From Phallusia mammillata (lineage: Eukaryota > Chordata > Ascidiacea > Phlebobranchia > Ascidiidae): a DNA stretch of 64,000 bases. A program made the position numbers and the translations under genes. The DNA lies in the NCBI GenBank assembly GCA_003260075.1, contig QLIY01000410.1:1-64000 (forward strand), written 5' to 3'. Below, one piece after another: positions 32,689-48,800 of the stretch; the first letter of the stretch is position 1; each line of letters opens with the position of its first letter. The notes beneath the pieces are model-generated. The model saw only the letters and a program-made list of their open reading frames with translations. It did no database searches and was not told the origin of the DNA.

Positions 32689-34072
32689 ATTTCTCTTGCT
32701 TCAGTTCTTCCCTTGATTCTTCTTCGTCACCTGTTTCAGCTTCTGTAGGTGTCTGAGGCGAATGGTCTGGCCTTTATATCCTCACAAAATCGGGTAAAGG
32801 CATGCCATGTCTCACTCTTTATTCTTTTGTGTGTCTTCCGGCATCCTTGGTTGAACTTTCCATACCGGCTTTATCGCCTGCGCCCAAGCCACAGAAGACA
32901 AGCTCGTGTTTTACTACTGGGCGGACCTTATTGTTTCAACAGGCTACGAGGTTGGGGACACGTTGACTATGTTTGCACAGTGTTGTCCCAAAGGCGTGCT
33001 TTATCGAATTTTACAACTCGGTAAACAACTTAAGCTGCAAGATAGTACACATTGTCGTGATTCATCCCCGATGCAACGTGCAGAGTCAGCGACTTCACTA
33101 CACCAACCCTAAACCAAGGTGCCACTCATTAAGTAATATGCAATAAATGGTAAGACCGGGTGAGTCACGTTCGAACATACGAGCCCCCAATTTTATGATT
33201 AATTGAACTTTGACAAGCTATGTTACACAACGTTAATTTATCACTTATGTATTCGTGGTCTTGAAATTCAAGTCTTTTAAGCAGTAAAACTCGGATGTGG
33301 TAAAATCGACTTTACCTTTGTGAATTTACTTTGTCTGGTCTGGAAAATAGCACAGAAAGTCGCTTGTGTCCCACCAGCTGGGTAAAGTTTATGGGTTTTA
33401 AGATCGACTCTGCATGATATCCAACGTTTTAGGTCATAGTGACTCTGCGGCCAATAGACAGACGCTTTATTGAAAAAGAACTTCGCCCAACTAACAGAGC
33501 TTTACTAACCTAAAGTAGGATGTATGGTGGCCGACAGCTGCCTCTCAAAAAATAAAAATAATCAACAAAATAAATAAAAAATTTCCAAACTAAATAAAAA
33601 TATTCACAAAATTTTATCAAAGAAAAAATATTTCAAAAATAAAATAAAAAAAAGTAAAAGCACAAAATTTTGTTCAACCCGTGGCCGAGAACTGCCATTG
33701 CCTTTAAAATGCATTGTGTGGCAGCGGATAAACCCGTTTGAAGAACTGCCATTTGAATGAGAATTGCCTTTGAAATGCATTATTCCGGCCGATGGCTGCC
33801 ATTGGGCGGTTTTCCGCCGAACTGGGCTGGCGGTTATTTGGGCGGGTTGTCGAAAACGTCGATTGTAATTTTACATGTTTTTTACATGTCACACGTTCTT
33901 ATAGCACACGATGTACTACACTTTATATTCTGGTGTATTGCAAAAACTAACCAGTATGACTGGCAAACTGTTGTTTAAGAAAACAAAATGCATCTGCACA
34001 TTTCGAAACATCAATTTGCAGTAGATTCGGAATTACTGATGCACATTTAAGTCTAAATTCCTCTGACAAACA
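32689..34072. other. Upstream of the inhibitor gene; gene-free, with an A-rich tract
   Basis: The promoter of the inhibitor gene should lie just above 32688, but I cannot point to a specific element. An A-rich low-complexity tract of AAATAAAA words spans about 33548-33672, and CTGCCATT words are repeated near 33690-33810. No coding region is supported. Confidence 0.45.
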
Positions 34073-34080
34073 GTCTGGAC

Positions 34081-34671
34081 CAGGGGTGGGGAACCTTTTT
34101 GTTTGTGAAGGCCGCCAAACGGTTTATCGACACTCGTTTAAGCCGTACAGACTATTTGCCAGTCCAGGGGCAGTGTGTTCAAACTTTTTGACTTACAGAC
34201 TGGTCGATGTGCTATTGAACTTACGGTCCAAGCTAAATAAAATTCCTCACTACAACATTCGGGATTTTATTAATGTAGCAACTCGCTTGTTTACCAATAT
34301 TAATCTACGAGCAGCTTGTGACATCACAGACGAGTTTAAGACATTCAATTATGCGCAAACAATTGTTCTTTTACAACACAAGTAAGATTGTAGAACCTGG
34401 GTTGTAGATTGTAGAACTTTGCAGACCTCCGGAAATCGCTTTGTGTACCAGTACGCAACCACTTGGCTCTAGGTGCAAAAACAGCTGCCCTAGAACCAAT
34501 CAAATAGTAATGTGGAATAAAGGTAAAAAAATACGTTTCTGTCTAGTTTTTTGTGCCTGGTGCAGTGTGTATTATCAACATCCTAAATTGTATTTTGACA
34601 TCGAAGGCCGCACCTAGTGCCCTAAAAGGCCGCACCTAGTGCCCTAAAAGGCCGCAGGCTCCCCACCCCTG
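34081..34671. mobile_element. hAT-like MITE
   Basis: Left end CAGGGGTGGGGAACC; right end mirrored as GGCTCCCCACCCCTG. A perfect 8-bp duplication GTCTGGAC flanks it (34073-34080 and 34672-34679). A GGCCGCACCTAGTGCCCTAA unit is tandemly repeated near the right end. Same family as 22564-23052. Confidence 0.82.
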
Positions 34672-35256
34672 GTCTGGACCATCAAAAACTCCAGACACTT
34701 CTACAGCCTTTTCAAGTTGTTCAGTCGACACAACCAAACCTATCAACAATATTTAACGGCAAATCAACTTCAGATTAAAAAAAAACAACTATAGCAATGG
34801 TAGGCAAGCCCTAAAATTTAACAGCCACCATAACTGTACACTCCGCGGCCTAGCCCACTTACATCATGCCACTAGCAGGTAACTTTACTGAAAATTAATA
34901 CACATTGCTACAAATGCTTCGTGACACTTCGCTACGTTTGTACTGCACTGTGAATTGTGTAAATTTGGTATAAATTGTTTCCAAACTCTCCGTTTTCAAA
35001 GTTGTATTGATTGTAAATGAAAACTTGAGTTTGAAGTTATTTAATTCTTGCGAAATAATTTAAACAACCCTTATGTGCATAACCGCTAGTGGGCAGTGTG
35101 AAGACGTACCGCGAGATCGAGCAAAATTACAAAACACAAAACAAAACGTCAATCAACTACATTAATGGAATTTGTCAGGCACATAACCTGAACTGTGAAC
35201 TGTGAAGTGTTTGCACTTGGTGCATATTTTACCTATTCAAGTTTCTTGAATTAGCA

Positions 35257-36852
<1,596 letters not shown>

Positions 36853-39800
36853 ACAAACTATTTGCAATTGCTTTTTACAGGTCGAAGCAAAAGGTTTTGT
36901 TCTGCCAAGAGAATAGCACACACAAAATTGCATGTGATACCAGTGAAAGCTATGCACAACTGACCACCTTCAACTCAACTCAAATAATTGAGGAATCACA
37001 CTTTTGCGTGAAGCAAGTTATACTACCACTTGCAACATTAGTTGTTTTTGTGCCTTGTATGTATTGACAATCAATGGTGGAAATGTATTTATCATGCAGG
37101 TTGAGTTGTTGGTTGCAGTTCAACACCAACTAACAGATATTTTCAGAAAAGTTTGAAAATCCTTTCTTCAAAAATTGAAATGGCCAACTATACATGCACT
37201 TTTTATTTCCACTTTGAAGCTGAAAAATAGTGCTGCTAGTGTAACATTTGAATTATATCTACATTCATACAAAACAACTTATCAGCATGTATTAATATAT
37301 ACTTGGTGATTTTTTTGCGTCTTGAAAGCCTACAATACGGTTCCAAAGGAACGGATCCTGTGAAACTTTATGATTTATAACAAATTAGGAAACAAAACTG
37401 CGCTTTTTGTCTCTTTGAAAGTATTTCTATTTGTCAAAAACAGGACTGTTTGGGTTGTAAGTTGTAACAACATGTGATATAACGTTTTGCTTACGCAGAT
37501 ATGGTAACCCTACTACTGACCCCCCAAAAGTTTGAGGCCAGACTTAGGCAACAGTCTATTGCTTTTCATACGTTCCGCTTTTTAATGTCAAACAAATATT
37601 CGGTACCACAACATTGCAAAACATGTGCATCTTGCGCGAGCGGAGTTAAAAAATTAGCACAATAGAAATCTTACCACCCGAAAAATCAACCCATTCATTA
37701 GTTTTCGTCACAGGTGGGCATTATGACGTAATACACACTTAAAATATTCATTCAAAATTGGTGGCTATTCCAAACGACAACTACTTGACAAATCAGGTTG
37801 TGGCGTTTATTTTCAGTAGTGTGTTAAATTTTACGTGGGTGTTGTCATGGTCAGTGATGCGTTGGATCCCAAGAATGGAGAAAAGCGCGATTTTACACTG
37901 CGCAACCATAGATGCAGTTTATGCCTGATATTCACGCAGTTATGGATGGTTCGCTTATGAAATCTGCGCATAATTATATACATATAGCCATAAATAACCT
38001 CACTGGGATAATAAAAGGCGTTAAATGGCTCAGTTGGGCATTTGCAGGATCAGGTAACTACGCAGTATTCAGTAACTTGACGTCTTTAATGATTAACTAT
38101 GTTTTTTATTTTGTTTTTTTTGTGTTTATATACCATGGTTATAAAACGGAAAAGAAATACAAATAATCTGTCCTAGATTGCATTTTTGGATCAATATTAT
38201 ATCATAAGCATTGCATTTTCCCCAATAGTCAATTAGTCATGAGCCAGGTGTACAATAGACCACAGTCAAGTATACAAATTTGTTTTAAAAATGCTATGTG
38301 TTTGTTTTTACAATGCAGTGTGTTTGTTGGATTGTAATTTACCAAAAAAACAACTTGTTTTGAAGATTTTTTGAAAGTACCAATGGATAACAGATTTCTT
38401 GTATATTGTGGCAATCACAATAACTGTGTGCAATTTCGTATTTGTACAAACTACAAATTCATAAAATCAGGTTCCAGCTTTGGGTTTTGCCAATTTCATA
38501 TGTATACAATATTATTTGTTAAACAGTTTTTATTTGTTTTTATGTGCTACACTGTCCTTGCTAAACCATATAATTTGTTTAGGCTGGTCGTTATACATCT
38601 AACTCTGATTTCTAATTGTGTCAATAGAGCATCAATTTCTTTCACCAAGCAAAATAAACTCAACTCAATTTATTTCATTTACTGGGTATAAATACTCTTG
38701 GTTGGCTTGATAAAGAAAACTTCTTTGAAATGATTTAGTGACTTAGATAAATTTCAACTAAGCTGCATTAATTTATCAACCAATTAAAACACATTGCAAG
38801 GCTCCACTTAAACCATTGTTTGCATGATTGATTTTACATTTTCCAATCTACAGAGTGTTCTGTTTTTTTATTACAGCAGTATTGATTTTTGTGTCACAGG
38901 GGAGCTAGCACTGTTACCAGCTATTTTTTTTATCCAATAATGCGAAAGAGTTTTTTGCCAATCAGCATTAAGTGCACAATGTGATTTGTGACATTTGACT
39001 CTTAACTTATTCAGTTGTTTACAGTGCTCTTGAAGAGCATGACAGTCTAACTATGCTTGTGCTTTGAAACATGGTAGCATGCTTGAGATTTGCATTATAT
39101 CACTGAAATAAAGGTGTATGGTATCCTAAGAATAATAATGGTAGCATAGTTTAACATGTTTGAAACCTGTTGAATACTGTAACAATTGCTTGGCATTTGA
39201 AAGCTTCTTGGCAAACAGAATTTTGTTCACAAAGTTTATTGACAAACAGTAATCTTGTTTGGCTCTTCAAACATGCTTTTTAACTCGTTTGGTGCTATTT
39301 ATGTACAAACATTTCCTTTGTAACTAGGTACTTCTGAATATGCCAATATCGTGTTACAGCTTGACAAAGGTGGACTGTGATTAAATGTCATTTAGGCAAG
39401 TATAGCAATGGGCAGTCTGTACAACAATTTTTACCTTAACCTAATTAACATCAACAGCTCTCTCAAACTACAAACTATCATTATCAGGAAATTTATTGGA
39501 TAAAAAAAACCCTTAGTATTTACAGATTGTGGTTCAAAATTTTATTTGTTTAAGCAACTCCAAGTTGTTTGTACATGGGGATATATATGGTGTCACTGGT
39601 TAACTATGAGCCCAACAGTGTTTTTAAACTGATATATTTTTTGAGTTTGAATGTAATATTGTGTTTATAAGTGATTACCATTTTTTTAACGATTTTGTAT
39701 CTATATTCTTACAAATGTAGGTAAGCATTTAATTTCATGAGAACACAGAGCGTGCTTGATTAATATTTTCCAATTTAAACTTATTACCAGATCCCTGTGT

Positions 39801-42127
39801 ATGGAAAAAAAGTAAAAAAGAAATACCTTTTATTTAAAACAGTGTAGTCTTATCATGCTATCGATTGCATGCAATCTCTTTGCCAACGTCCCATGAGGAA
39901 AGGCTTTGCAGAAACCCTTTTTTAATTGCCTCTTGCGAAACGAGTACGTCTTGCCATTAGAACTTAATTTTACTGCGCGGTTTCTCAGCCCCGTAATGCC
40001 GATGTCAACTGCATTATTGCTTCGTAGTCTTTTAACGGCAAATTGGTGCCTGAAACGTTGTAATGCGCACCCCTTGTGCAAATAAGACCTGTTTAGTTTA
40101 AAGTCATCGCCCAACGGCAGTGTGTGAACGTCTTTGCTTTACGTTTGTTCGGGGATAAGTCATCACAGCCATAGCCCGAGGTATTCTTTTCCTGTCCCTT
40201 CACGTTCCGTTGTTTGAAGTAAAATCGATTGCTTCGCGTTTGTATTAGGCTAATTAGTTGATCAACGGCCACTGTACATTTAGAAAAATCAAACCAGCAG
40301 CCGGGATAGCAATTAGGTCAGAAGTAAAAAGAAATACAGTCAGGTCAATAGACAAGCCTTCCAAGAGCGACCCGAATTTTTCTTCGTATGCAAACAGGCC
40401 AATCTGTCATTGTGAAGCATCAATTGAGGTTGGTCTTCAGCAAAAAACCTCCCGGGACTCGAGTCGCTAAATTGTGCGGCTTGCAGGGTAATGCTAAATC
40501 ATACATTTTATTTACAACACTCGAGACTCGCGCAGCTTAACGTCCTGACGTCATGCTTTGATTTATTTTGGTCGCACATGGCAGGCGCGTGGCCTTTGAT
40601 ATTTTCGTCTCTGCTTGTGACTATCATATGATGTCTCCGCCCCTTATGATGCTACGTTTCGCAGCCTTATTGAACACCGCGCTTGGTATATTGCTTCATT
40701 GATTCAAACGGCAAAAGGCTTCAATTGCGGTCCTAATCCGAAGACAAAAAAGCGTTCAAAATCAACGTGGCGTTCCGACTTATTCCAAAACAAATCTTGT
40801 TTAAAAACTTGAATAAATTTTGCAAGTGTCACAAAACTACTAGTCCTTTAGCCGTCGGGTACTGCTAATCTAAGCAAAAATTATTTTGCTTGATCGCGAG
40901 AAATATAACCAGACAATATAACTCATGCACAATCAAAAAAACCCGGAAATAGCTTCCCAACGTAAGGTCGTTTCAATTAATAGACCAATGTTGGACGCAT
41001 GGCAGTTTTTAACATGGGGATTCTGTATATTCAATTTACTGATTAATGAGAATAAAATGCATACGGATTAATTACCAAACAAGAAACAAAAGTGAAACTA
41101 AAAAAGAACAGAGCGCAATTAGGGCAGGACGTAAAAAGAAAAAGTGGAAGAATGAATACTACAGCAGGAATGCACGGACTAACTCTTTTGTTCCAATCGT
41201 TATGGTGGCTTTGTGGCCCATTCACGCAAACAAAATGACCGGTGTTGGTGTTGACTGCACAATGGTATCCCAGAGCGACATTGGCGCGCATATGTTCTCA
41301 TGCAATTAACTGGGTTCGCTATTTAGTGCTTGCTGTGCGAATCGCTGCTGCTTCAGTCTCAGTCCTGTGTGCCCCGTCGCTGGCATATCAGGTTTTGACC
41401 TCACCAGCCATTTGCCTGCCTGACAATGCATTGGTAAAGAACTGCTTCGTCTATTGATCGCACGGCCGCTGTCAAATTATCATCGATTTTGGACACTTCG
41501 CTATGGTCCTAGGACAGTGCAATGGCCGGCTGTGTATTGATCTCGTTGTTCGCCGGGCGGGTGCACACAATTAAGGGCATTGCTAATATTACTGGACGGT
41601 GAAAACCAAGTTGAAACAAGCCGGCGAAAGGCGTTCGGCCGTGTGACGCAAACTAAATGAAAAACTGAGCTCCAGATTAAGCTAGCGTTGCGTGAAACCT
41701 TGTACATTGCTGTAAGAACAGGATTTTTCAATTTGAGGTGATAACGTTGAAAGTGTGTAAGGAGTTTTGTTGTTAGAGTACTGCATGTAAACTGCTCTTT
41801 CAGTTGGGGTATTAGATATATAACTGACAGCCTTTAATTTTCAAAGTTTATGTGAAGCATGCAATTTAAATGCCAGTGATAGGTCATATTGTCGGTTTAA
41901 AGTGATAGCTATTAGGTGATGTAAATTGACAAATAGGGTTCTCAATGTAGAGGTAGTGTACACTGTGCAGTATTGCCCAATCAGTTTTGTGGCGGCAATA
42001 CCATTGGCCTTGCGAGGAGTATTAAGCTAATAGTAATATGCAAATTCAAAGATTAATTTGGCTTACACCATTTACCAACTTGGGTCATTTGTGGTATTGT
42101 TTATAAACTTTCCATGTTTTTTTGCAG
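36853..42127. other. Intergenic, IDI1 to PMCA
   Basis: About 5.3 kb of AT-rich sequence with no recognised gene or strongly supported repeat. One frame at 37912-38053 ends at a GT donor-like site but has no identifiable partner exon. Non-coding 5' exons and the promoter of the PMCA gene probably lie toward the right end. The assembly orientation join inferred from the G-to-C switch should fall somewhere in the wider 31.3-44.6 kb interval. Confidence 0.45.
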
Positions 42128-42884
42128 TTAGCGCTTTCGTAGGTTGACATCTGTAGGTAGTTGGTTGACGCGGACTAAGGTGAAAATGGCGCCCAACGCT
42201 GGAGCAAGCCAAAACCATGCCCAGCTGGTAAACCAGGATGAGGACACTGGGTTTGGCTGCTCCCTGAATGATTTGCGGACCCTCATGGAATGCAGGGGCT
42301 CTGAGGGCATAGAACGGATTACTCGAAACTTCAGTAATGTCCATGGTCTTTGCAAGCAACTGAAGACCTCACCAACTGACGGTAAGTGTCAACTTAACAT
42401 ACTGGTCTTAAACACTTGGTTTGTTGAATGTCATTAAGCAGCTATATATATATATATATATATATTATGCCCAAGTGCGACATTTACCATAGCTGCTATT
42501 CACAATTGTACTTAAAATGCTTTGTCATATTTGTAACCTTTTAGTGACTGGCTTGTGGTAATATCAATGGGAATTGATATACTACCAGCTTATGATCCTA
42601 ATTACATCTGGTTTGAATAATTATAGCTCACTCTGTACCAGCATAAATAATAGATTAGGGCCTAAATAACATGTTTGTCCTATGTGCAGGCTTAACAACC
42701 AACCCTGCGGACCTAGAACACAGGAGAAAAGTGTTTGGATCAAATTTAATTCCACCCAAAAAGCCAAAAACATTTCTTGAACTTGTGTGGGAAGCATTAC
42801 AAGATGTCACATTGATTATTCTTGAAGTTGCAGCCATTATTTCACTCGGACTTTCATTTTACCAAGCTCCAGATGGAGACACAG
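42128..42884 (+). CDS. ATP2B: PMCA exons 1-2: N-terminus and first membrane helix
   Basis: Exon 1 has a short 5' UTR part (42128-42185) after an acceptor, then the ATG at 42186 and a cytosolic N-terminus with the PMCA-type LRTLMECRG motif. Exon 2 (42690-42884) contains [20 protein letters not shown] and helix 1 ([17 protein letters not shown]). Confidence 0.95.
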
Positions 42885-45800
42885 GTACACACAGGGAGTG
42901 GTTTTAGACAAAAATAGTGTTAACTTGTACTTTTTGACTCTAAACAGATGTCAACTGTATTTCTTTTATTGAGTTGTTTTATAAAGCCTTACTTTATTTG
43001 AAAAAATAAAATGTGTTAGCAAGATGTGGTATACATTGAATCTTTTTTAAACATTTTTGAAACTTTGAATTACCTTGTTTGCCAATATATTTTGCATTTC
43101 CTCAAGCACATATTTCTGTAATTTTTTTATTCATCACATGTTTTTTTAGCTGTCTGTCTGCCAGCCAACTTCCAAGGCACAGGAGGGGAGGCCGGTGAGG
43201 GAGCTGCTGGATGGATTGAAGGGGCAGCCATCCTTATATCTGTGATTGTGGTTGTGCTTGTCACAGCGGGCAACGATTACACCAAGGAGAAACAGTTTCG
43301 TGGACTCCAAAACAAAATCGAACAGGAACAAAAGTTTGCCACAATTAGGGACGGACAGGTTCTGGAAATCCCTGTTGCTGATATTGTGGTTGGTGACGTC
43401 ACTCAAGTGAAATACGGTGAGGATTTGTCATTTAATGTTTATGCCCAGCTCTAGTTCTGTAACAGCTAGTGTTTTGAATTTATGTTTATTGTAGACACTT
43501 AGTGGTTGTTATACTGTATCAACAAATACTGCATGAAATATTTAGTGATGCACTAACGGTGTAGTCTGCCAATTTTGCTCGTCCAAATCAGCAACTAACT
43601 TTGATGCTAAGATCTTGACATAGCAGCTTTGCATTAAAAGTCACATGGAAAAGCCCATGTAGGTCAAATGGTTGTACATTGTATATATATCAAATTCTGT
43701 GACAGTCATTTAATGCTGGCAGTACACAAACCAATTGAATCGTTTTACATTTCCTATGTCAGTATTTTTATATTTTAGTAGATGACATTGTTTCTACATT
43801 GTTGGTCATGTTAGTTATGGGTCCCCTTCCCTGAATCCCCTTCCCAAATTTGATCCTCCTGAAGTTTGACCCCGATTGACCCAGCGGTTCATCCACACGC
43901 CTCCAAAATGCAAAATATTTAAAACATGGTTTGTTACATGCGTTTGGTCAAGAAAGAGTGCTTTAAATTTGTTTAAATTTTGTCAGATGTTAGTTATTAA
44001 CCAAAATTTGATCCTCCTGAAGTTTGACCCTGAATGACCCAGGGGTTCACCCACAGGCCCCNATTTATGTTTAAAGACTGAACTTGAACCACATTATCAA
44101 GGTCAAAGCAAGAGATTAAATTGAAAGTATTTTTCCCGTTCTTTTTTTACTGATTTTTTGTAATTGTATGACAATAATGATGCAAAAAAATACGGACAAA
44201 AACTTTTAGTTAATGCTTTGTGAAAAATTTGCTTAAGAATCTAAAAATAACCGCAACATAGGTTTACCGTAAATCCGCATAAACACGCGTGTTGGGACCT
44301 ATTGGTTTTTGCTTGCAAAAACAATCATATGTGTAGATAAAAGTGTGTATAGTATAGTAAATTGGTGAATATCGTATAGAATATATAAAATGGAAGTATA
44401 TCAGAAGGCCACTTTTCTAGTTATTCGTTACATTTGTATTTTTAACGAATCACATACGTGCATGTTGTATGAAATCAAAAAAGCAGTTGATTTAGTGGAA
44501 TTTGTTAGGATATTCAGTATTTGTCATACAATGTACAATAAAATTACTATTCCCATTTTTTACATTGTTAGGATGTTCAACAACATTTATACATTGCAAA
44601 TAAAAATGCTATGAAATTTATGTAGGTGACCTACTACCACCCCCCCCCCTTTGTTAGGATATTCAGTATTTGTCATACAATGTACAATAAAATTACTGTT
44701 CCCATTTTTTACATTGTTAGGATGTTCAACAACATTTATATATTGCAAATAAAAATGCTATGAAATTTATGTAGGTGACCTACTACCGGCTGATGGAGTG
44801 ATTATACAAAGCAACGATCTAAAAATAGATGAAAGTTCACTGACTGGTGAATCAGATCATGTGAAAAAAGGAGCTGAGACTGATCCTATTATGCTTGCAG
44901 GTACACAGCCCTAAGATTAGAACATCGTGTGACATTTTTTGTGGAACTTGTATATGAATTCATTGTTATTGAAAATACTAAAATTTTGAATTAAAAGCAC
45001 AGTCGCTGTATTAACGAAAGATTGTACAAAAGATTATTTTTTCCTGTCTGTATGCAGGGACTCATGTGATGGAAGGCAGTGGAAAAATGGTGATTACAGC
45101 TGTAGGAGTCAACTCCCAAACTGGTATTATATTCTCCCTACTTGGTGCCTCAGAAGGCCATGATGATGGTAAGGACTTCCTAACATGTTTTGGCATTAAA
45201 AAGCAGTATTGGTTTTCTTCAAAAAAACATTTCGCTTGTGTTCTGCTATCATATTTTCATAAATAGGATTACAATACAGTTTGATAGAAATTGCTGTTCA
45301 CCTCTTGTTAACAAAGCATGTGGACTTATAATATTTTAGGCTTAATAGGTATTGTGTGTGATTCTTTGTTTGTGCTTGCTCGCTAATCTCTCTGACCAAC
45401 CCGTATAGCTAAACCTTCAAAACCAGCTTCGAAACCAAGCAACAGCAATGGGCAGGGATCTTCACATAATATTGTTCAAGCAGGTAAAAGCATCGTCAGG
45501 TGTCAAGTGTCAGTTCATGCATGCCGCAAAATCATCTGTTTTCAGACAGTGATGTATTTTTGAACATATTTTGAACGACCAGCATATTGATTTTCTTCAT
45601 GTTGTTTGACTGGCAGACCTCTGTGAATGTGGGTTTTCATTGATTTTGGGTTATGTTTCAGTGTTTACAGCTTTCTTTAAAATGAAGACAAGGCCTTTTA
45701 TTCCTTGTTATATATCCAGGCTCTTGTTCTATGTTTTTTGACAGAAATGTGGTTTTATGTTAAACTGCACTATCAAATTTATGATTATGGAGATTTTGTT

Positions 45801-48800
45801 TTGGTATTGTATATGTTGCATGTAGTGTTGTATGTGCAGGTGTTCCTTTTTATGTTGTAATGTCACCTTAGGGGTGCCAGATAAAGATTTTCCTGATTTG
45901 CTGAGAACTTTTCAAAAAAATATACCTTTGTTTTAACTATTTTTTGTTAAAAAATGTATGTTTTTCTCTGCTTGTGCTTTCACTTAGCAATTATAACAGC
46001 CTTTGCATAGTTTTCAAACAGCAATGTTTTCAGTTTTTTTAGCCATCTATTTTGCCGTTTGCAGAAGCTGGAAACCATGATAGTCGAGCTGACGTCAATG
46101 TAAACCATGACCACAATGCCTCACCTGAAAACATCCCTCTCACTGAGTTCAAGGATGGTGAGGAGCCAGGAGAAGAGCAAGGTGAAGAGGGTGATCAACC
46201 AAAGAAGAAGAAATCAAGGCGAAAGGAACAATCCGTCCTTCAAACCAAACTCACGAAACTCGCAGTTCAAATTGGATATGTTGGTGAGGTTTTGTTGTCT
46301 TTCAAAATAAGAAGATTTCGCGAGTTTATGTTTTTAGCCAGTAAATAGAAGCAATTAGGTTCAAGTCTGGTTGCTTAGCATGCATTAAATGTAGCTGATC
46401 TTTTGACAATCTGCCTCAATCTGTTTGTTTTAAACATCAAAAATTTGGTTGATACACCTAGTCTTATAATTAGTTTGTATTGTTAAGCTGGGTTAGGACT
46501 GTGCTCAGTAATCATATGTCACAGACATGTTAATAGCGTTATTGCGTTGTGGATAGAGTCCTCATGTTCATTGGCTTTCCTCAACTGGGAATTGCGCGTG
46601 CCAGGGTTTTCCCCCCCCCCCCAATAGCGTTATTGCGTTGTGGATAGAGTCCTCATGTTCATTGGCTTTCTTCAACTGTGAATTGCGCGTGCCATGGTTT
46701 TCGGTTGCCGTTTAAGCTTATATACACATCCGGTTCTGAAAATATTCCAGCTGTCCATATGGTGAAATTGTTGCACGTCTAACTACGACTGTGCAAAAAC
46801 GAGTTAGTTAGCATTTATTCTACTTTACTCCGTTTGATATAACAACCTACCCAATACGGAATGTATGTTTTTTGTGTAAAAACGTCAAAAAAGGATTTAT
46901 TAAAACTTTTACCGTTTATGATAACAAACGACCAAACTACCAATTTTCGTATAATTCAGAAACCGTAAAACCTCAAAAATGACCTGAACGTACACATACA
47001 ATATTTTATTTTCTTCTTAGGTTTCGCCGTGTCTATTTCCACCGTCATTCTTCTCATTGTACTTTTCTGTGTCGAACTTTTTGGATATAACAGTTTTACC
47101 TGGCGTTCCGAGTGCACCTCAGTCTACATTCAGTATTTTGTCAAGTTCTTTATCATCGGAGTCACCGTGCTTGTGGTGGCTGTACCGGAAGGTCTTCCGC
47201 TCGCCGTAACCATCTCACTGGCTTTTTCAGTCAAGGTGGGACTATTTTTATGACTTTTCTAACTTTAACATCATACACTGCCACATATAAAAAACACAGA
47301 TCGATTTGGATGTATAGGGTAGAATTTAGAAGCAATTGAAACTTCCTTATGCAGAGGAAACAGCGGTTTCGCAGTTAGATAGTGGCAACCAATTGTATTT
47401 AGATCATTGGATATGGCACAATTTAGTAGTAGCAAACAAGGCATAAATGTGCAGTGGCAGTATATTTTGCGAACAATGCTTATCGTAAGTATAAGCGAAG
47501 TTCGTATACCTTCTAGACCAGGCACGCGTGCCGAGGTTGACACGCGAGGTGGTATTCCATGGCACGCCAACCGGTTTGCGTGTTATATTAAAGTAAAAAT
47601 TTAACCTGTTACACTGCTTGTTTATAGTTTTTATCATAACATTGTCTTAAAATTCAGCCTTACATGCACAAAATACTCTGCTTTCTCTTTATTATTAATA
47701 TTTGTTGGCACGAACCAGTATTTTTTGGAAAAACGTTGGCACACGTGGTCATTATATCATGAAAATAACAAGTAAATTGGCACGCGTCGCCTAAAAGGTT
47801 TGAGGTTGCCGAACCCTGTTCTAGACGCTGTAAACCCAGTGCATTCGGCACACTCGCGTTAGAAAATATTGCAATGTTTTGACCTTAACAAATTAACGTA
47901 GCATCAAGTAAACACACTCTCTAATTGAAGCCTAACGTTCGTGCGTATATTTACTGGTGCATATACCAGAAAATTGTTTGTCTCAGACTACAGGCTTTGA
48001 CAGAACGACCTTTACAAGGTACATGCGCATGTAACCTTGGCATTATATATCGCAGTAATAACGCCGGTGCAATAACGCCCAATTTCCACGGACGCGACGA
48101 AAGCTCTCGTTAATAACTTGCTCAATCCCGGCAATAGTCACAGAGCAAGGCCGACGTGGTAGTTGTGCATTATTGATGCACTTTTATTCAACCACCAGTC
48201 TGTGGGCCATGTTCCACGGTCGTTGCTGCGATCTGTTTATGATTTATTAATTCCCATCTACAATTATTCATGTCGTTCACCTGCTAGCGTTGTCGTTAGC
48301 AATACAAGCACTACAGCGGCACCGAGCTTGATTTTTTCCCTTTTTTGTGTGCAGAAAATGATGAAAGACAACAACCTGGTACGGCATCTGGACGCCTGCG
48401 AAACGATGGGTAATGCCACCGCCATCTGTTCCGACAAAACCGGTAAGATCAAATCGCTTTCTATTAATGGGCTACTTTAAGCTACAAATCTCTATGTATT
48501 TTTGAACCTTTGTTATCATGTATTACATACAGCAATACCGGGGTTTAAATTAACAGAATTGGTTAAACAAATGAAGAATTGGTTTTCTTTCGCAACCGGC
48601 TGGCGGCTGTAGATTGTAAAATCGATAAATGTCCCCATCTGGCATAGAGGTTATGCAACCAGGTCACCGGGGGTCGACATTGAAATTTGGCAAGATTTAT
48701 GAACCAAACCGGCATTATAAATAATATTTTAACGGTTTGAAAATGTACACAGGTTACACAGCACGTAAAAAGGTTGACATGACAAAAAATTTATGACAAA

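Noticed and set aside
33548..33672. A-rich tract considered as a poly(A) tail of a retrocopy
   Set aside because: It is interrupted by many T and C bases, and no coding sequence or target duplication lies upstream.
39830..40114. 94-codon basic frame on the minus strand
   Set aside because: It starts at a non-ATG codon and has no recognisable motif, splice partner or signal sequence.
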